From contig QNGA01000003.1 in NCBI GenBank assembly GCA_003298465.1, forward strand, positions 397,932 through 461,931: DNA of 64,000 nucleotides. The letters are read 5' to 3'. The notes under the pieces were generated by a model. The model saw only the letters and a list, made by a program, of their open reading frames with translations. It ran no database searches and was not told where the DNA came from. The translations under genes and the position numbers were made by a program. The stretch comes from a halophilic archaeon (GTDB taxonomy: Archaea > Halobacteriota > Halobacteria > Halobacteriales > Haladaptataceae). Shown here piece after piece: positions 1 through 10,600 of this stretch; the stretch's first letter is position 1, and each line of letters begins with the position of its first letter.

Positions 1-118
1 CTCCACCTGGGAGCTGCGTCCGCTCGCGCGCCTCGACGGCGCGGAACTCGGCGCGGGACCGGTGACCGACCGCCTCGCGGGAGCGTTCGACGAACGCGTC
101 GAACGCCGTCACTACTGA
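1..118 (+). CDS. Class IV aminotransferase, C-terminal end only (pabC-like)
   Basis: Only the last 38 residues are in the window; the stop is TGA at 116-118. The tail contains GAGPVTDRLAGAF, which fits the GPVT..L...F ending typical of class IV PLP aminotransferases (branched-chain aminotransferase / aminodeoxychorismate lyase). The gene runs toward and converges on the chorismate-utilising enzyme at 145-1683, so aminodeoxychorismate lyase (PabC, making p-aminobenzoate) is a reasonable guess. A branched-chain or D-amino acid aminotransferase cannot be excluded, because the catalytic part lies outside the window. Confidence 0.6.
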   Translation, partial: STWELRPLARLDGAELGAGPVTDRLAGAFDERVERRHY

Positions 119-144
119 GGCGTCGTCTCCCGGAGCGAACGGAA

Positions 145-1683
145 CTACTCGACGGAGAACCCGCGGTCGCCCTCGGCGTCCAGCGCGACGTCGACGCTCT
201 CGACGAGCGCGCGGGCCTTGTCCAGGGTCTCCTCGTGCTCGCGTTCGGGCACCGAGTCGTGGACGACGCCGGCCCCGACCCGGAGGTGGTACTCGTCGCC
301 GCAACGCACCAGCGTCCGGATGACGATGTTCAGGGTCGCGCGGTCGTCGAAGCCGAGCACGCCGACGCTACCGGTGTAGGGGCCGCGCCGGGTGGCTTCG
401 AGTTCGTCGATGATGCCCATCGTCCGGGGTTTCGGAGCGCCCGTGACGGTGCCGCCGGGAAAGACGGCGGCGATGGCCTCCGGGACGGACACGTCCGGCC
501 TGCGCCGGGCCCGCACCTCCGAGACGAGGTGCATCACCTCGGAGTAGCGGTCGACGCGCCGGTAGTCCGAGACGGCGACGCTGCCGTACTCCGCGACCTT
601 CCCGAGGTCGTTGCGTTCGAGGTCGACGAGCATCGCGTGCTCGGCGCGCTCCTTCTCGTCGCCGCGCAGGTCCCGCTCCAGTTCGGCGTCCGCTTCCGCG
701 GTTTCACCGCGCGGGCGCGTGCCGGCGATGGGTTCGGTGACCAGTCGGTCGCCGTCGACGTCGAGCAGCAGTTCGGGGCTGGCGCCGACGAGGTCGACGC
801 CCGGGAACTCGAGCAGTGCGGAGTACGGTGCGGGGTTGACCGTGCGCAGCGCGTCGAACGCCGCGACCGGGTGGACGCTCGCGGGCGCTTCGAGGCGCTG
901 GGAGACGTTCGCCTGGAACGTCTCGCCGTCGCGGACGTACTCCCGGACCGCCCGGACGCGGTCGGCGAACGCCGCCTTCCCGCAGTCGCTCTCGAACGCG
1001 CCGCGTTCGTCCGTCGGCGGGGCGCCGACGTCGGGGTCGCCGTCGACCGCCGCGCGGGCGAGCGCCAGCGCCCGTTCGCGACCGCGCTCGTACGCGGCGT
1101 CGGGGTCGGCGAACTCGTCGAGTCGCGGGCAGGCGGTCACCCGGAGGGTGGTGTCGCCCTGCGTCTCGTGGTCGTCCGCCTCCCACGCGGCGACGCAGTC
1201 GTAGAGGCCAAACTGCAGTCGCGGGAGGCCGCGGTCGTCGTCGGCGTCGGGTAGCGACTCGAGTTCCCGCGCGAGGTCGTAGGAGAGCCAGCCGACGAGT
1301 CCGCAGGGGTAGGGAACGTCGCAGTCGCCCCGCGCGAGCGTCTGTTCGTCGAGCAGACCGGCGAGCGCCGCGAGGCTCGGACCCGGCGTCGCCCGTTCCG
1401 CGTCGTTCCCGGCGTCCGCCGCGGACGCGAGCGACGCCGCGCCCGGACGGGCCTGCAACCGCTGGACCGGCTCGACGCCGAAGTACCCCCAACCCGGTTG
1501 GCCGCCGGTCGTGGCGAGATAGACGCCGCCGCGACCGTCTCGCGCACGCCGGTAGGCGCGGAACGGGTCGTCTACGTCGACCCGGACCTCGACGGGGACG
1601 CGCGCGTCCGGCGGCGCGGTCCCGGCCGTCTCCCGGAACGCCGTCCGCGACGTGTGAACCGAGGGGTCAGAGCGACTTCGCAC
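145..1683 (-). CDS. pabB: Chorismate-binding synthase component I (PabB/TrpE family)
   Basis: 512 residues, the usual size for the large subunit of aminodeoxychorismate or anthranilate synthase, which aminates chorismate using ammonia from a glutaminase partner. The C-terminal chorismate-binding domain is intact: PIAGTRPRG near 318-326, [19 protein letters not shown] near 342-360 and GGTVTGAPK near 410-418. The residue before GT in the first motif is Ala320; classical PabB has Lys there and TrpE has Ala. The converging aminotransferase tail argues for PabB, the Ala for TrpE-like chemistry. The start is GTG at 1683 and overlaps the preceding gene's end by 17 nt, so it is the third gene of an operon with aroE and the HhH gene. 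No glutamine amidotransferase is visible here. Confidence 0.85.
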   Translation of the reverse strand: MRSRSDPSVHTSRTAFRETAGTAPPDARVPVEVRVDVDDPFRAYRRARDGRGGVYLATTGGQPGWGYFGVEPVQRLQARPGAASLASAADAGNDAERATPGPSLAALAGLLDEQTLARGDCDVPYPCGLVGWLSYDLARELESLPDADDDRGLPRLQFGLYDCVAAWEADDHETQGDTTLRVTACPRLDEFADPDAAYERGRERALALARAAVDGDPDVGAPPTDERGAFESDCGKAAFADRVRAVREYVRDGETFQANVSQRLEAPASVHPVAAFDALRTVNPAPYSALLEFPGVDLVGASPELLLDVDGDRLVTEPIAGTRPRGETAEADAELERDLRGDEKERAEHAMLVDLERNDLGKVAEYGSVAVSDYRRVDRYSEVMHLVSEVRARRRPDVSVPEAIAAVFPGGTVTGAPKPRTMGIIDELEATRRGPYTGSVGVLGFDDRATLNIVIRTLVRCGDEYHLRVGAGVVHDSVPEREHEETLDKARALVESVDVALDAEGDRGFSVE

Positions 1684-2317
1684 GCTCTATCCAGCCTTCG
1701 ATGCGCTTGGGCGAGAGGTCGGTCTCCTCGGCGATCTCCTCGGGGTCGGCGGCGGCGAGGTCGACCGTGTTCTCGACGCCCGTCCTGCGCAGGCGCTCGG
1801 CGTAGGCGGGACCGATGCCCTTCACGTCCTCCAGCGGCCGCTCCTCGACGTCCGGTTCCTCGGCCTCCGGTTCCTCCTGCTCCTCGCTCGGGGTCGGCTC
1901 CGGTTCGGTCGCTTCCGTCTGTTCTGGCTGTGCCGCGTCCGTCGTCGGACCGGTCGCCTCCGCGGGTTCTGCCGCGGACTCCGGTTTCTCTGCGTCGGAT
2001 TCGGCTTCCTCGATGTGTTCGGTCGCTTCTCCCTCGACGGCGACGTCCTCGGTCGAGACGCCGGTGACGGCCGATTCGTCGTCCGATTCCGTCTCGTCGG
2101 TCTCCGTCTCGCCGCTCGTCGTCTCCTCGCGTTCCGGTTCGCCGGCGCTCTCCGGCTCCTCGGTCGTCTTGACCGCCCGCTCGGTCGCCGCGTCGGGTTG
2201 TTCGCTCGCCTCGCCCGGCTCTCGCTCTATCGTGACGCCGGACTCGTGCGAACTCATCTGCGACCGGTCCTCCTCCTCCAGTCCGAGCAACGATTTCAGC
2301 CTGGTGATAAGCCCCAT
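1667..2317 (-). CDS. Helix-hairpin-helix protein with long acidic linker
   Basis: About 216 residues starting at [13 protein letters not shown]. Three parts are visible: a short amphipathic basic N-terminus, about 140 residues of low-complexity linker dominated by Glu, Ser, Thr, Ala and Pro, and a C-terminal helix-hairpin-helix module ([17 protein letters not shown] onward) of the kind that contacts DNA or mediates protein contacts. It lies between aroE (26 nt gap) and the chorismate-binding synthase (17 nt overlap) in one operon. The start at 2317 is chosen because upstream in-frame codons run into the aroE end, and the MGL(I/L)TRLKSLLGL opening is what I recall for this haloarchaeal family. 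The specific function is unknown. Confidence 0.75.
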   Translation of the reverse strand: MGLITRLKSLLGLEEEDRSQMSSHESGVTIEREPGEASEQPDAATERAVKTTEEPESAGEPEREETTSGETETDETESDDESAVTGVSTEDVAVEGEATEHIEEAESDAEKPESAAEPAEATGPTTDAAQPEQTEATEPEPTPSEEQEEPEAEEPDVEERPLEDVKGIGPAYAERLRRTGVENTVDLAAADPEEIAEETDLSPKRIEGWIERAKSL

Positions 2318-2343
2318 TATGAAACAGTACATAGCCCCTCCAC

Positions 2344-3141
2344 TTAAAGCCGTCTTCGCAGGACGGCGTTCATGCGCTCGACGGGGGCCGACCGCCCCGT
2401 CCACAGTTCGAACGCGGCGACCCCCTGGTAGAGGAGCATCCACGCGCCGTCGATGGTCGTCGCCCCGCACTCGGCCGCCTCGCGCAGCAGGCGCGTCTCG
2501 ACGGGGCGGTAGACGGCGTCCAGCACCGCGAGGTCGCCGTGGAGCGCCTCGGTCGGAACGGGCGAGCGGTCCTCCTCCATCCCGACGCTGGTCGCGTTGA
2601 CGAGCGCGTCGGCGTCGGCCAGCAGGTCGGCCAGCGCGTCGAGGCCGTCGGCGGTCGCGCCCGGCACGTCGTCGGCGAGCGACCGGGCGCGCGAGACGGT
2701 TCGGTTGGCGATTCGGACCGTCGCGCCCGCGTCGGCCAGCGCGAACGCGGCGGCGCGCGCCGCCCCGCCGGCACCGACGACGACCGCCGTCCGGCCGTCG
2801 AGCGCGACGTCGTGGCGCTCGAACGACCGCCGGACGCCCTCGGCGTCGGTGTTGTGGCCGGTCGGGGCGGCGTCGTCCCGGAAGTCGATGGTGTTGACCG
2901 CGCCGATTCTGGCCGCGAGGTCGTCCGGTTCGACGTGAGCCAGCGCGTCCTCCTTGAACGGAATCGTGACGTTCAGACCCCGGACGCCGAGCGTCCGTGC
3001 GGCTTCGATCGCCGCGCCCGCGTCGTCCGGTTCGAAGGTGACGTAGCGAGCGTCGACGTCGAGTTCGTCGTAGGCCGCCTCGTGCATCGGCGGTGACAGC
3101 GAGTGGCCGACAGGGTTACCCATCAGTCCGTACACGTCCAT
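2344..3141 (-). CDS. aroE: Shikimate dehydrogenase (NADP+)
   Basis: 265 residues. Reduces 3-dehydroshikimate to shikimate in the pathway to chorismate. The substrate-binding SLSPPMH near the N-terminus, [10 protein letters not shown] with the catalytic Lys, NTDAEGV with the catalytic Asp, the [13 protein letters not shown] nucleotide loop and a following NRT (NADPH preference) are all present. The ATG at 3141 gives the usual [14 protein letters not shown] opening; longer in-frame extensions are Arg-rich and look non-coding. It is first in an operon with the HhH gene and a chorismate-using enzyme, so one transcript carries a chorismate-forming and a chorismate-consuming step. Confidence 0.95.
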   Translation of the reverse strand: MDVYGLMGNPVGHSLSPPMHEAAYDELDVDARYVTFEPDDAGAAIEAARTLGVRGLNVTIPFKEDALAHVEPDDLAARIGAVNTIDFRDDAAPTGHNTDAEGVRRSFERHDVALDGRTAVVVGAGGAARAAAFALADAGATVRIANRTVSRARSLADDVPGATADGLDALADLLADADALVNATSVGMEEDRSPVPTEALHGDLAVLDAVYRPVETRLLREAAECGATTIDGAWMLLYQGVAAFELWTGRSAPVERMNAVLRRRL

Positions 3142-3296
3142 ACGAACGCGTAGCGTCCGGGGTTCGATAACGGCTGTGGAAGTCGTTCGACGGGCGACCG
3201 CACGCGGTCCACCGGACCGACGTACCGCGCTTCGAGACACCTAACAGGTAACGCAAGAACTACTTAGGGGGGACGGCTACTGCCGGTAGAATCTCA

Positions 3297-4631
3297 ATGT
3301 CACAACTCCGCCATCCATTGGTTGCGGTCGCGGTAACGACGTTGCTCACGCTACCGTGGGTCGGCGTCTATCTCACTGGTGCTACACACTCGATGACCCC
3401 GCTCGTGACGGTGGCTATCTCCGGAGTAGCCGTCCTGGGCGCGTCGTTCATGCTCGCGTGGGGGGCCGAGACCGCCGAGGAGGACGTCCCCCGGGCGTTC
3501 GCGCTGGCGGTGCTGGCCGTGCTCGCGGTCGCCCCCGAGTACGCGGTCGACGCCCTGTACGCGTGGACCGCCGGGGCGAACGCCGGCACCGCTCGCGGTG
3601 CCGAAGCCGCGAACCTCGCGGTCGCGAACATGACCGGCGCGAACCGCATCCTCATCGGTCTCGGCTGGTCCGGCATCGCCCTGTTCACCGTCTATCGCTC
3701 GCGCAGCGACACCGACCCGGCGGTCGAGAAGTCCTCCGGATTCCTGAAGGGCAAGGTCAAGCTCGACCGGGACATCGCGACCGAAATCACGTTCCTGCTC
3801 GCCGCCACCACCTACGCCTTCTTCGTTCCGTTCGGCGACGGTATCGGTATCACGGACACGCTCATCCTCGTCGGACTGTACTTCACCTACATCGCCATCA
3901 TCATCCGGGGCGAGGCCGGGGAGACGGAGGAGCACGTCGGCGTCCCCGCCTACTTCCAGTCGTGGTCCCGCGGTCCCCGCATCTCCGTCGTCCTCCTGCT
4001 GTTCGTCTACTCCGGTGCGATGATCTACACCGCCGTCCACCCGTTCGCGCACGGACTGGAGACGCTCGGCAAGAACATCGGCATCCCGGCGTTCTTCATG
4101 ATCCAGTGGATAGCGCCGCTGGCCAGCGAGAGCCCGGAACTCATCGTCGTCGCCTACCTCGTGAACAAGGCGCGCTCGACGGCCGGGTTCAACGCGCTCA
4201 TCTCCTCGAAGCTCAACCAGTGGACGCTGCTCATCGGCACGCTCGCGGTCGTCTACAGCATCGCCCTGGGGCAGGTCGGGACGCTCCCCTTCGACGAGAA
4301 GCAGGCCGCGGAGATATGGATCACCGCCGCCCAGAGCTTCTTCGCCATCGCCATCCTGACGAATTTCAGCATCAGCGTCCGCGAAGCGGTGGCCCTGCTC
4401 GTCCTGTTCGTCACGCAGGTCGGCGCCGAGTTCGTCGTGATACAGACCCTCGCGGAACCGCAGGCGGCCGAGCTGAGCCTCCTCATCCTCTACGCGTACA
4501 CGGTGGTCTACATGGCCCTCGGCCTCTGGCTGTTCGTCAGCCGACGCGAGGAGCTCCGGAACCTCGTCGGTCGGACGGTCGACACCGCACGCGACGCCAT
4601 CGGGGGTAGCGCGGGCCAGCCCGCAGACTGA
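3297..4631 (+). CDS. CaCA-family sodium/calcium-type cation exchanger
   Basis: 444 residues with about ten to twelve hydrophobic segments. Two homologous ion-binding repeats are recognisable: GAEAANLAVANMTGANRILIG near residues 100-121 and WIAPLASESPELIVVAYL in the second half, where acidic and polar residues replace hydrophobic ones as in the alpha-repeats of Na+/Ca2+ exchangers. It probably exchanges Na+ or H+ for a divalent cation at the cell membrane; ion specificity cannot be read from sequence. A hydrophilic loop around residues 140-155 may be the cytoplasmic regulatory region. It is monocistronic, with its 5' end facing the aroE operon. Confidence 0.85.
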   Translation: MSQLRHPLVAVAVTTLLTLPWVGVYLTGATHSMTPLVTVAISGVAVLGASFMLAWGAETAEEDVPRAFALAVLAVLAVAPEYAVDALYAWTAGANAGTARGAEAANLAVANMTGANRILIGLGWSGIALFTVYRSRSDTDPAVEKSSGFLKGKVKLDRDIATEITFLLAATTYAFFVPFGDGIGITDTLILVGLYFTYIAIIIRGEAGETEEHVGVPAYFQSWSRGPRISVVLLLFVYSGAMIYTAVHPFAHGLETLGKNIGIPAFFMIQWIAPLASESPELIVVAYLVNKARSTAGFNALISSKLNQWTLLIGTLAVVYSIALGQVGTLPFDEKQAAEIWITAAQSFFAIAILTNFSISVREAVALLVLFVTQVGAEFVVIQTLAEPQAAELSLLILYAYTVVYMALGLWLFVSRREELRNLVGRTVDTARDAIGGSAGQPAD

Positions 4632-4748
4632 CCGCGTCCCCTATTCGACCGCTCTCGCTCGTGGTAACGCAAACCGTTTTGGGACTGGAATTCGTCGCTT
4701 CCATCGAGATGCTAGAGCGTAGCACGACCGTCCGCGCTCGCTACGACC

Positions 4749-6701
4749 ATGCCTGAGACGGCCGACGTCCTCCTCGTCGAGGACCAGACGGCGTACGCGT
4801 CCGACTTCGCGGACGCCTGCGAGGACGTGACGGTCCGCGGCGTGGACACCGCCGCCGAGGCCAGAGCCTGCATCGAGGACGAGCCAGTCGACTGCGTCGT
4901 CGCCAACTACGAGTTGCCGGACGACGACGGGGTCTCGCTGCTGGAATCGGTGCGCGAGACGCATCCGGACCTCCCGTTCGTCCTGCTGACGGCCGCGGGC
5001 AGCGAGCGCGTCGCCAGCGAGGCCGTCGCCGCGAACGTGACCGACTACCTTCCGGCGTCGACCGTCGACGACCCGGACGCGCTCCGCGACCGAATCGTGG
5101 CGGCGGTCGAGAGCCAGACCCCCGAGGACGACCGTATCCAGGCGCTCACGACCGCTTTTCCGGACGTCGCCTTCCTGCTCGACGAGGACGGCTACTACCG
5201 CGAACTGCTCGTCGGGCCGAACACCGCCGCGCTCACGGTCGACGACCCGGCGGAACTCGCCGGCACGAGCCTCCACGACCAGTTTCCCGACGGGATGGCC
5301 GACCGTTTCCTCGACCACATCCACGCGACGCTCGCCTCCGGCGGCGTCGAGACGATGGAGTATCCCGTCGAACTCGACGACGGGGAGCACTGGTTCGAGG
5401 CGCGGACGACCCCGCTCGGGCGGGCGGTCGAGGGCAAGGAGATGGTCGTCTGGGTCGCCCGCGACGTGACCGACCGCCGGGAGCGCGAACGCCGTCTCGA
5501 ACGCCAGCACGACGAACTCGAGACGTTGAACCAGATAAACAAGGTCATCCAGGACGTCGTCCACGGACTCGTCCAGGCGGCGACCCGCGAGGAGATAGAG
5601 CAGATGGTGTGCGACCGGCTGGTCGCCTCGGGGCTCTACGAACTCGCGTGGACGGACGAAAACGAGATGCGCCGCCAGGGGCTCTCCCCGCGAGCGCAGG
5701 CAGGCGACATCGACGGGTATCTCGACGCGCTGGTCGACCTCGGCGACGATATCGGTGAGGACCCGGCGACCCGGTCGATGGAGACGAGCGAGATACAGGT
5801 CGTCCACGACGTCGCCGAGTCCACGGTGCTGACCGGTGCGGTCCGGGAGGAGGCGCTCGACCGCGACGTCGAGTCGGGCATCTCCATCCCGCTGTCGTAC
5901 GGCAACACCGTCTACGGCTCGCTGTCGCTCGTCTCGACTCGGACCGGCGTGTTCAGCGAGCGCGCGCAGTCGGCGTTCGAGATACTCGGCGAGACCATCG
6001 GGTTCGCCATCAACGCCGCGAAGAACCGCAAACTCCTGCTGTCGGACACGGCGGTCGAACTGGAGCTCCGGGTCACCGACTCCGGCGGGGTGTTCCTCGA
6101 CGTCGCCGAGCGACTGAACTGCACCTGCCACCTCCAGGGGCTGGTGCCCGCCCCGGAGGGGCACCTGCTGCACTACGTCCGCGTGGCGGACGCGTCGTCG
6201 CGGCGGGCGACCGAAGCGATGACGGACGCCGACCCGGTCGAGGAGTGTCGGCTCATCGCCGACGAGGACGACGGAGACTGCGTGCTCGAAGTCGTGATGT
6301 CGGCCTCGACGGTGAAGCGACTGGTGGAAGCCGGGGCGGTGGTCCAGTCGGCCACGGCGACGAACGGCGAGGTTCGCCTCGTCGCGGAGGTTCCGCAGGA
6401 GGCCGACGTGCGCGCCATCGTCGACACGTTCCAGTCGGCGTACGCCGAGTCGGAACTCGTCGGCAAGCGCACCGTCGACCGCCCCATCCAGACGGCCCAG
6501 GAGTTCCGGCAGTCGCTGACCGACCCCCTCACCGACCGACAGGAGATGGTGCTCCGGACGGCCTACTTCGCGGGGTACTACGACTGGCCCCGGGGCAGCA
6601 CGGCCGAGGAGATAGCCGAGTCGCTCGACATCGCATCCGCGACGCTACACTACCACCTCCGGAAGGCCCAGGACGAACTGCTGGGAGCCGTCTTCGACTG
6701 A
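4749..6701 (+). CDS. Bat-type transcriptional regulator: pseudo-receiver, PAS, GAF, HTH
   Basis: 650 residues. Order: receiver-like domain (about 5-118), PAS (about 125-240) followed by a coiled linker rich in Arg and Glu, GAF (about 265-415), bacterio-opsin-activator-type domain and a C-terminal HTH_10 (LTDRQEMVLRTAYFAGYYDW onward, about 592-645). It is expected to bind DNA in the cytoplasm in response to small-molecule, redox or light signals. The receiver keeps the acidic pair near residues 11-12 (VEDQ), but the phosphoacceptor position is Asn53 (VVANYELPDDDG) and the usual Lys near the end is absent (YLPAS). Phosphotransfer is therefore unlikely, and the domain may be a constitutive or ligand-gated module. 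It is transcribed alone after the exchanger gene. Confidence 0.9.
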   Translation: MPETADVLLVEDQTAYASDFADACEDVTVRGVDTAAEARACIEDEPVDCVVANYELPDDDGVSLLESVRETHPDLPFVLLTAAGSERVASEAVAANVTDYLPASTVDDPDALRDRIVAAVESQTPEDDRIQALTTAFPDVAFLLDEDGYYRELLVGPNTAALTVDDPAELAGTSLHDQFPDGMADRFLDHIHATLASGGVETMEYPVELDDGEHWFEARTTPLGRAVEGKEMVVWVARDVTDRRERERRLERQHDELETLNQINKVIQDVVHGLVQAATREEIEQMVCDRLVASGLYELAWTDENEMRRQGLSPRAQAGDIDGYLDALVDLGDDIGEDPATRSMETSEIQVVHDVAESTVLTGAVREEALDRDVESGISIPLSYGNTVYGSLSLVSTRTGVFSERAQSAFEILGETIGFAINAAKNRKLLLSDTAVELELRVTDSGGVFLDVAERLNCTCHLQGLVPAPEGHLLHYVRVADASSRRATEAMTDADPVEECRLIADEDDGDCVLEVVMSASTVKRLVEAGAVVQSATATNGEVRLVAEVPQEADVRAIVDTFQSAYAESELVGKRTVDRPIQTAQEFRQSLTDPLTDRQEMVLRTAYFAGYYDWPRGSTAEEIAESLDIASATLHYHLRKAQDELLGAVFD

Positions 6702-6729
6702 CGTTGGGTTCGACGGCGACGCTCCCGCG

Positions 6730-7035
6730 TCAGTGTGTCGCCGCGAGCGACAGCGCCACGAGCAGCGCCACCACCGCCACGATGCCGTAGCCGACGCCGA
6801 CGAGCTGGTCGGTCGCGCCGTGCGCGCCGGGGAGGGCGGTCCAGACGAGATAGTAGTAGGTTCCGGCGGCGACAGCAGCGAACCCCCACGTCGAGAGCGC
6901 GAACGCCTGCGGAACTGCGACGCCGAGTCCGGCGAGCGTCGGCGGGAAGACGGCGAAGCTGACGAGCAGTCCGAGTCCCACGACGACGAAGAACGGAACG
7001 GGGTCGACCGCGCTCCCGTGGCGGTTACGGAGCAT
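6730..7035 (-). CDS. Small membrane protein, unknown function
   Basis: 101 residues with three predicted membrane segments (about 14-36, 42-63 and 79-97) and almost no soluble part. The start is ATG at 7035. It lies 67 nt downstream of the Tat lipoprotein gene on the same strand and could be the last gene of the large secreted-protein operon. I do not recognise a family; similar short three-helix proteins are common orphans in haloarchaea. Confidence 0.7.
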   Translation of the reverse strand: MLRNRHGSAVDPVPFFVVVGLGLLVSFAVFPPTLAGLGVAVPQAFALSTWGFAAVAAGTYYYLVWTALPGAHGATDQLVGVGYGIVAVVALLVALSLAATH

Positions 7036-7102
7036 GGTGCGGGGTACGACCGGGGGTCAGTTGACGGTGCTGGCCGGGCGAGCGTCTCCCCAGGTCGACG
7101 GT

Positions 7103-7663
7103 TCACCGACCGTCAGCGGCGGTCGACGTCTCACGCCGTCCGCCGTCGGTCTCGGCGAGAACCCGCTTCGGCGGTACTCTCTCGCCGCACTTCCGGTACG
7201 TGTCCTCCCACACCACCTCGCCGGGCGTGACGGTCCTCGTGCGCTGGGCGTCGGTCCCGACCCACCGGTCGACCGGAATCAGCGCGTCCTCGCACGGCGT
7301 CTCGCGGGCGGTCGCCGTGACGATGGTCGGGAACGAAGAGCAGGACGTATCGACCGTACGGCTGTCGCCGCCGGGCGCGACCAGGTCGCCGACCTCGGCC
7401 TCGCAGAGTTCGGTCCCGTCCGCGGCGAACGCGAGCACCCGGACGTCGTGGAAGGAGGTGTCCCAGTTGTGCTCGTTCTCGACGATCACCTCTAGCCTCC
7501 AGCCGTCGGCCGTCTTCCGCACGGTCGGGGAGAGGCTCATCACCCTGGTGCGGCCTCCGTCGGTCGCGTCGCCGGAGCCCGAGGGGTCCGCGCACCCGGC
7601 CAGAGTGGCCACGCCGCCTGCGAGAGCGGCCGTCGAAGCGCGCAGGAGGCGACGCCGATTCAT
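7103..7663 (-). CDS. Tat-dependent lipoprotein, unknown function
   Basis: 186 residues. The N-terminus carries consecutive arginines (MNRRRLLRAS), a hydrophobic stretch and a lipobox LAGC with Cys24, so it should be exported by the Tat route and lipid-anchored outside the membrane. The mature part looks like a small beta-rich domain (EVIVENEHNWDTSFHDVRV) with a few further cysteines that may form disulfides. Its ATG is 1 nt after the stop of the 1762-residue secreted protein, so the two are almost certainly co-transcribed and probably act at the same surface. No enzymatic motif is visible. Confidence 0.8.
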   Translation of the reverse strand: MNRRRLLRASTAALAGGVATLAGCADPSGSGDATDGGRTRVMSLSPTVRKTADGWRLEVIVENEHNWDTSFHDVRVLAFAADGTELCEAEVGDLVAPGGDSRTVDTSCSSFPTIVTATARETPCEDALIPVDRWVGTDAQRTRTVTPGEVVWEDTYRKCGERVPPKRVLAETDGGRRETSTAADGR

Positions 7664-7664
7664 C

Positions 7665-10600
7665 TCACTCGGTCTTCGAGGGGACGTGCTCGAAGTCCAC
7701 GGTCGACAGCTCTTCGATGCTGAACAGCAACACCGGGAACTTCGCCGACGTGCCGGTGTACCGCGTGGAGTCGTCCGCCGTCCCGGATTTCATCACGCTC
7801 CACTCGCGGTCGTGGCCGCCGAGCGCGACCGTCTCCGGCGTCGGGTCCAGCCCTCCGGCGACGTCGGGGTCGTCTCGGTTCCCGCTGTAAACCTCGTACG
7901 CCTTCGGCGCGGCGACGTCTCCGAAGGTGAACGGCGGGTTCGTGTCGTCGCGCCAGCCGACGCTCAGCGCGTGGCCGAGTTCGTGCATGCCGACGGACTG
8001 GAGGTCCTGGAACTGGTTCGGCGAGAACGTGTCCCGGCCGATCGTGACCCCGAAGTCCGTGTACTCGACGATGTCGACGTTGTGCGCGCGCGGTGACCCG
8101 GTGTGCCACGCCATGCCGGTCGCCCGGAAGTTCTTCCGGACGTAGTCCGTGTTGTCGTCGACGAGCGTCTTCGGCCGGTCGTTGCCGAGTTCCGTCCCCC
8201 AGAGCATGTGGAGACGGCTGTCGTCGTCGTGATACTCGCTCTCTATCTTGATCAGCTCGTTCCGGTTGAACGAGTCGGGGGTGACGTAGAGCTTCTCGGT
8301 GTCCGGCATCGTCGCGGCGGTACACCGCACCCAGTACGTGTCCGTCGTCTTCTGGTGAGCGCCCCGACAGACGTCCCGGAGGTCGTCGCGCTGAATCTCC
8401 TCGTCGTACGACTGGAACTCGACGTCGATACCGTACAGCTTGTAGTTGTACGAGATGGCCGTCTTGAGGTCGACGCCGTTCGCGTTCCGGATGGCCGACG
8501 GGTCGCCGTTGCCGGGCCAGTTGGTGTTGTTGACGTAGTCGGCCTCGACCGGAAGGGTCGGATCCGGCGTAACGGACCGGTCGTCGGGGTCGCCCGACAG
8601 GCCGTTCTGGTTCCAGTGGAGTTCGCCGACGTGGACGTTCGAGTGGTACTTCCGGTCCTGGTCGGGGGTGGGGTCGTTGCTGGTGGGTGGCGACTGGATG
8701 TACGCACCGGGGTCCCGGTCGTCGACCTCGTGGACGCCGGTCTGCTCCTGGACGGTCTCGTCGCCCTCGATACCGGTGCCGGACAGGCGGTTGTCCATGT
8801 AGAGGACGACGTTGCTGGAGTTACCGACGCCGTGGACGCCGATCCAGCCGTCCCAGTAACCGTCGCCGTCGGAGTCGGCGTCGTCCGGCTCCGTCGGGAA
8901 CTCGTGGTCGCAGCCGTTCCAACCGCAGTCCTCGTCGTTGCGCTCGTCGTACGAGAGCGACCACACCGAGTCCCGGCCCACGTGCGTCAGCCACCTGGCC
9001 TCCTGACCGTCGGTCAGGCCGTCGTCGTCCGTGTCGGGGTCCCAGGCACCGAGGTCGCGGTCGGCCTCCTCGCCGTTCGACAGCCATGTGTCGGTCCGCC
9101 GTTCGTCGTCGATGGCGCGGAACACGAAGCTACCGTCGTCCGCGCGGACGAAGTCGAAGTCGTCAGTCGAGTCGTTCAGCTGCAACCCGTCGAGGTCCGA
9201 GACGCTGCGCCCCTCGAGCAGGCCGAGGCGCCTGAGGTCTTTCAGCATGTAGGGTCTGGCCCGGGGGGACGCCGACGCGTACTCGTCGTAGAGCTTCTGT
9301 CCGATCTCCCGTTCGTGGGTCTCGGTGATAGCGTAGGTGACGTCCTCGCGCGGGTCCGTCTTCAGGTTCGTCTTCTCGGCGTAGTCGTCAGCGCCGTCGT
9401 AGTCGGTGTCGACCTGCTGCGGGTCCGAGGAGACGGTCATCTCGCCGTTTCCGTCGCCGTTGGCGGCGTACCGGTACACCTCGCCCGACCTGTTGACGAC
9501 GTCGACGTCCCAGCCGTCGGCCTCGGTGCCGTCGTCTAGCCCGTCGTCGTCGGTGTCCGGGTCGTTCGGGTGACTGTTGGGCTCGTAGTACACCGTGAAG
9601 TTCCTGCCGATTCGCTTGACCTTCTGCTCGCCGACCTCCTCGCTGTCGCTTCGGCCGTCGCCGTCGGTGTCGGCGACGCTGACGTCGGTGTTCACGCAGC
9701 CGTACCGGTTCGTCTCCAGGCAGTGACGTTCGACGCGGTCGGTGAGGCCGTCGCCGTCCCGGTCCTTCCGGATTTCGAACGAGCTGAGTCGTATCTTCGC
9801 GGTCCCCTCGGCCCGGAGCCGGAGCGTCACCGTCTCGCCGGCCTCGATGTCCCGGACCGTGTCCGTGACGATGGCGCCGTCTCGTCCCGTCGAGGCGTGT
9901 TCGTACAGCGTCGAGCGGTGGACCGGGTCCCGGAAGTTACGCCCGTCTTTCGGCGGCCCGATGCGCTCGAAGACGACCTTCGAACCCGGGGTCTCGACGA
10001 CCGAGGAGACGTCCGCCTTGACTTCGAGCGTGTCGACGTCGTGGTCGAACTGCATGGAGACCACCGGCAGCGACGACGGCGGACAGCCGTTGTCCTGATG
10101 GCCCGGCGTCGCCGTACAGAGGTCGGCCTCGTCGGGCGTGCCGTCGCCGTCGGTGTCCTCGATTATCTCCCAGCCGTGTACCTGTGCGCCGCCGCTGCCC
10201 TTGACCTGGAGCTGGAGTTCGATGCTCTCGCCGGCGTACTCCGTGAGGTCCTCGTGGACCTTCCGGCGGTCGACGTCCTGGTTCTCGCCGACGCTGGAGA
10301 TGACGTCCACGTTGCCGTCGTCGACCACGACGACGCGCGCGGAGGAGTTCTCCTTCGCGTACAGGGAGACGACGCCCTGGAAGTCGATGTCCCCGGCGTC
10401 GCTCAGGTGCGGGGACGCGAACGTCAGCGTCGCCCACTCGCCGTCCGCGTCCGTCGACTGCGCCCCGAGGCGGCCCGACTTCGACGGGCTGAACTTGACC
10501 GGGCCGTTCCGGTACGTCGTACCGTCGATGGTGACGCCGTCGTTCGCGTCCCTGCCGCTCTCGTCCCCGCCGTTGACGGGTTCGAGCGACCGGACGCCGA

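Noticed and set aside
2318..2470. N-terminal extension of the HhH protein
   Set aside because: The extra residues overlap the end of aroE and are Arg-rich; [13 protein letters not shown] at 2317 is the natural start.
3247..4672. GGTAACGCAA occurring on both sides of the CaCA exchanger gene (3247-3256 and 4663-4672)
   Set aside because: Single copies of a short motif are expected by chance in a 64-kb window, and one lies downstream of the gene; not counted as part of the GGTAACG cluster.
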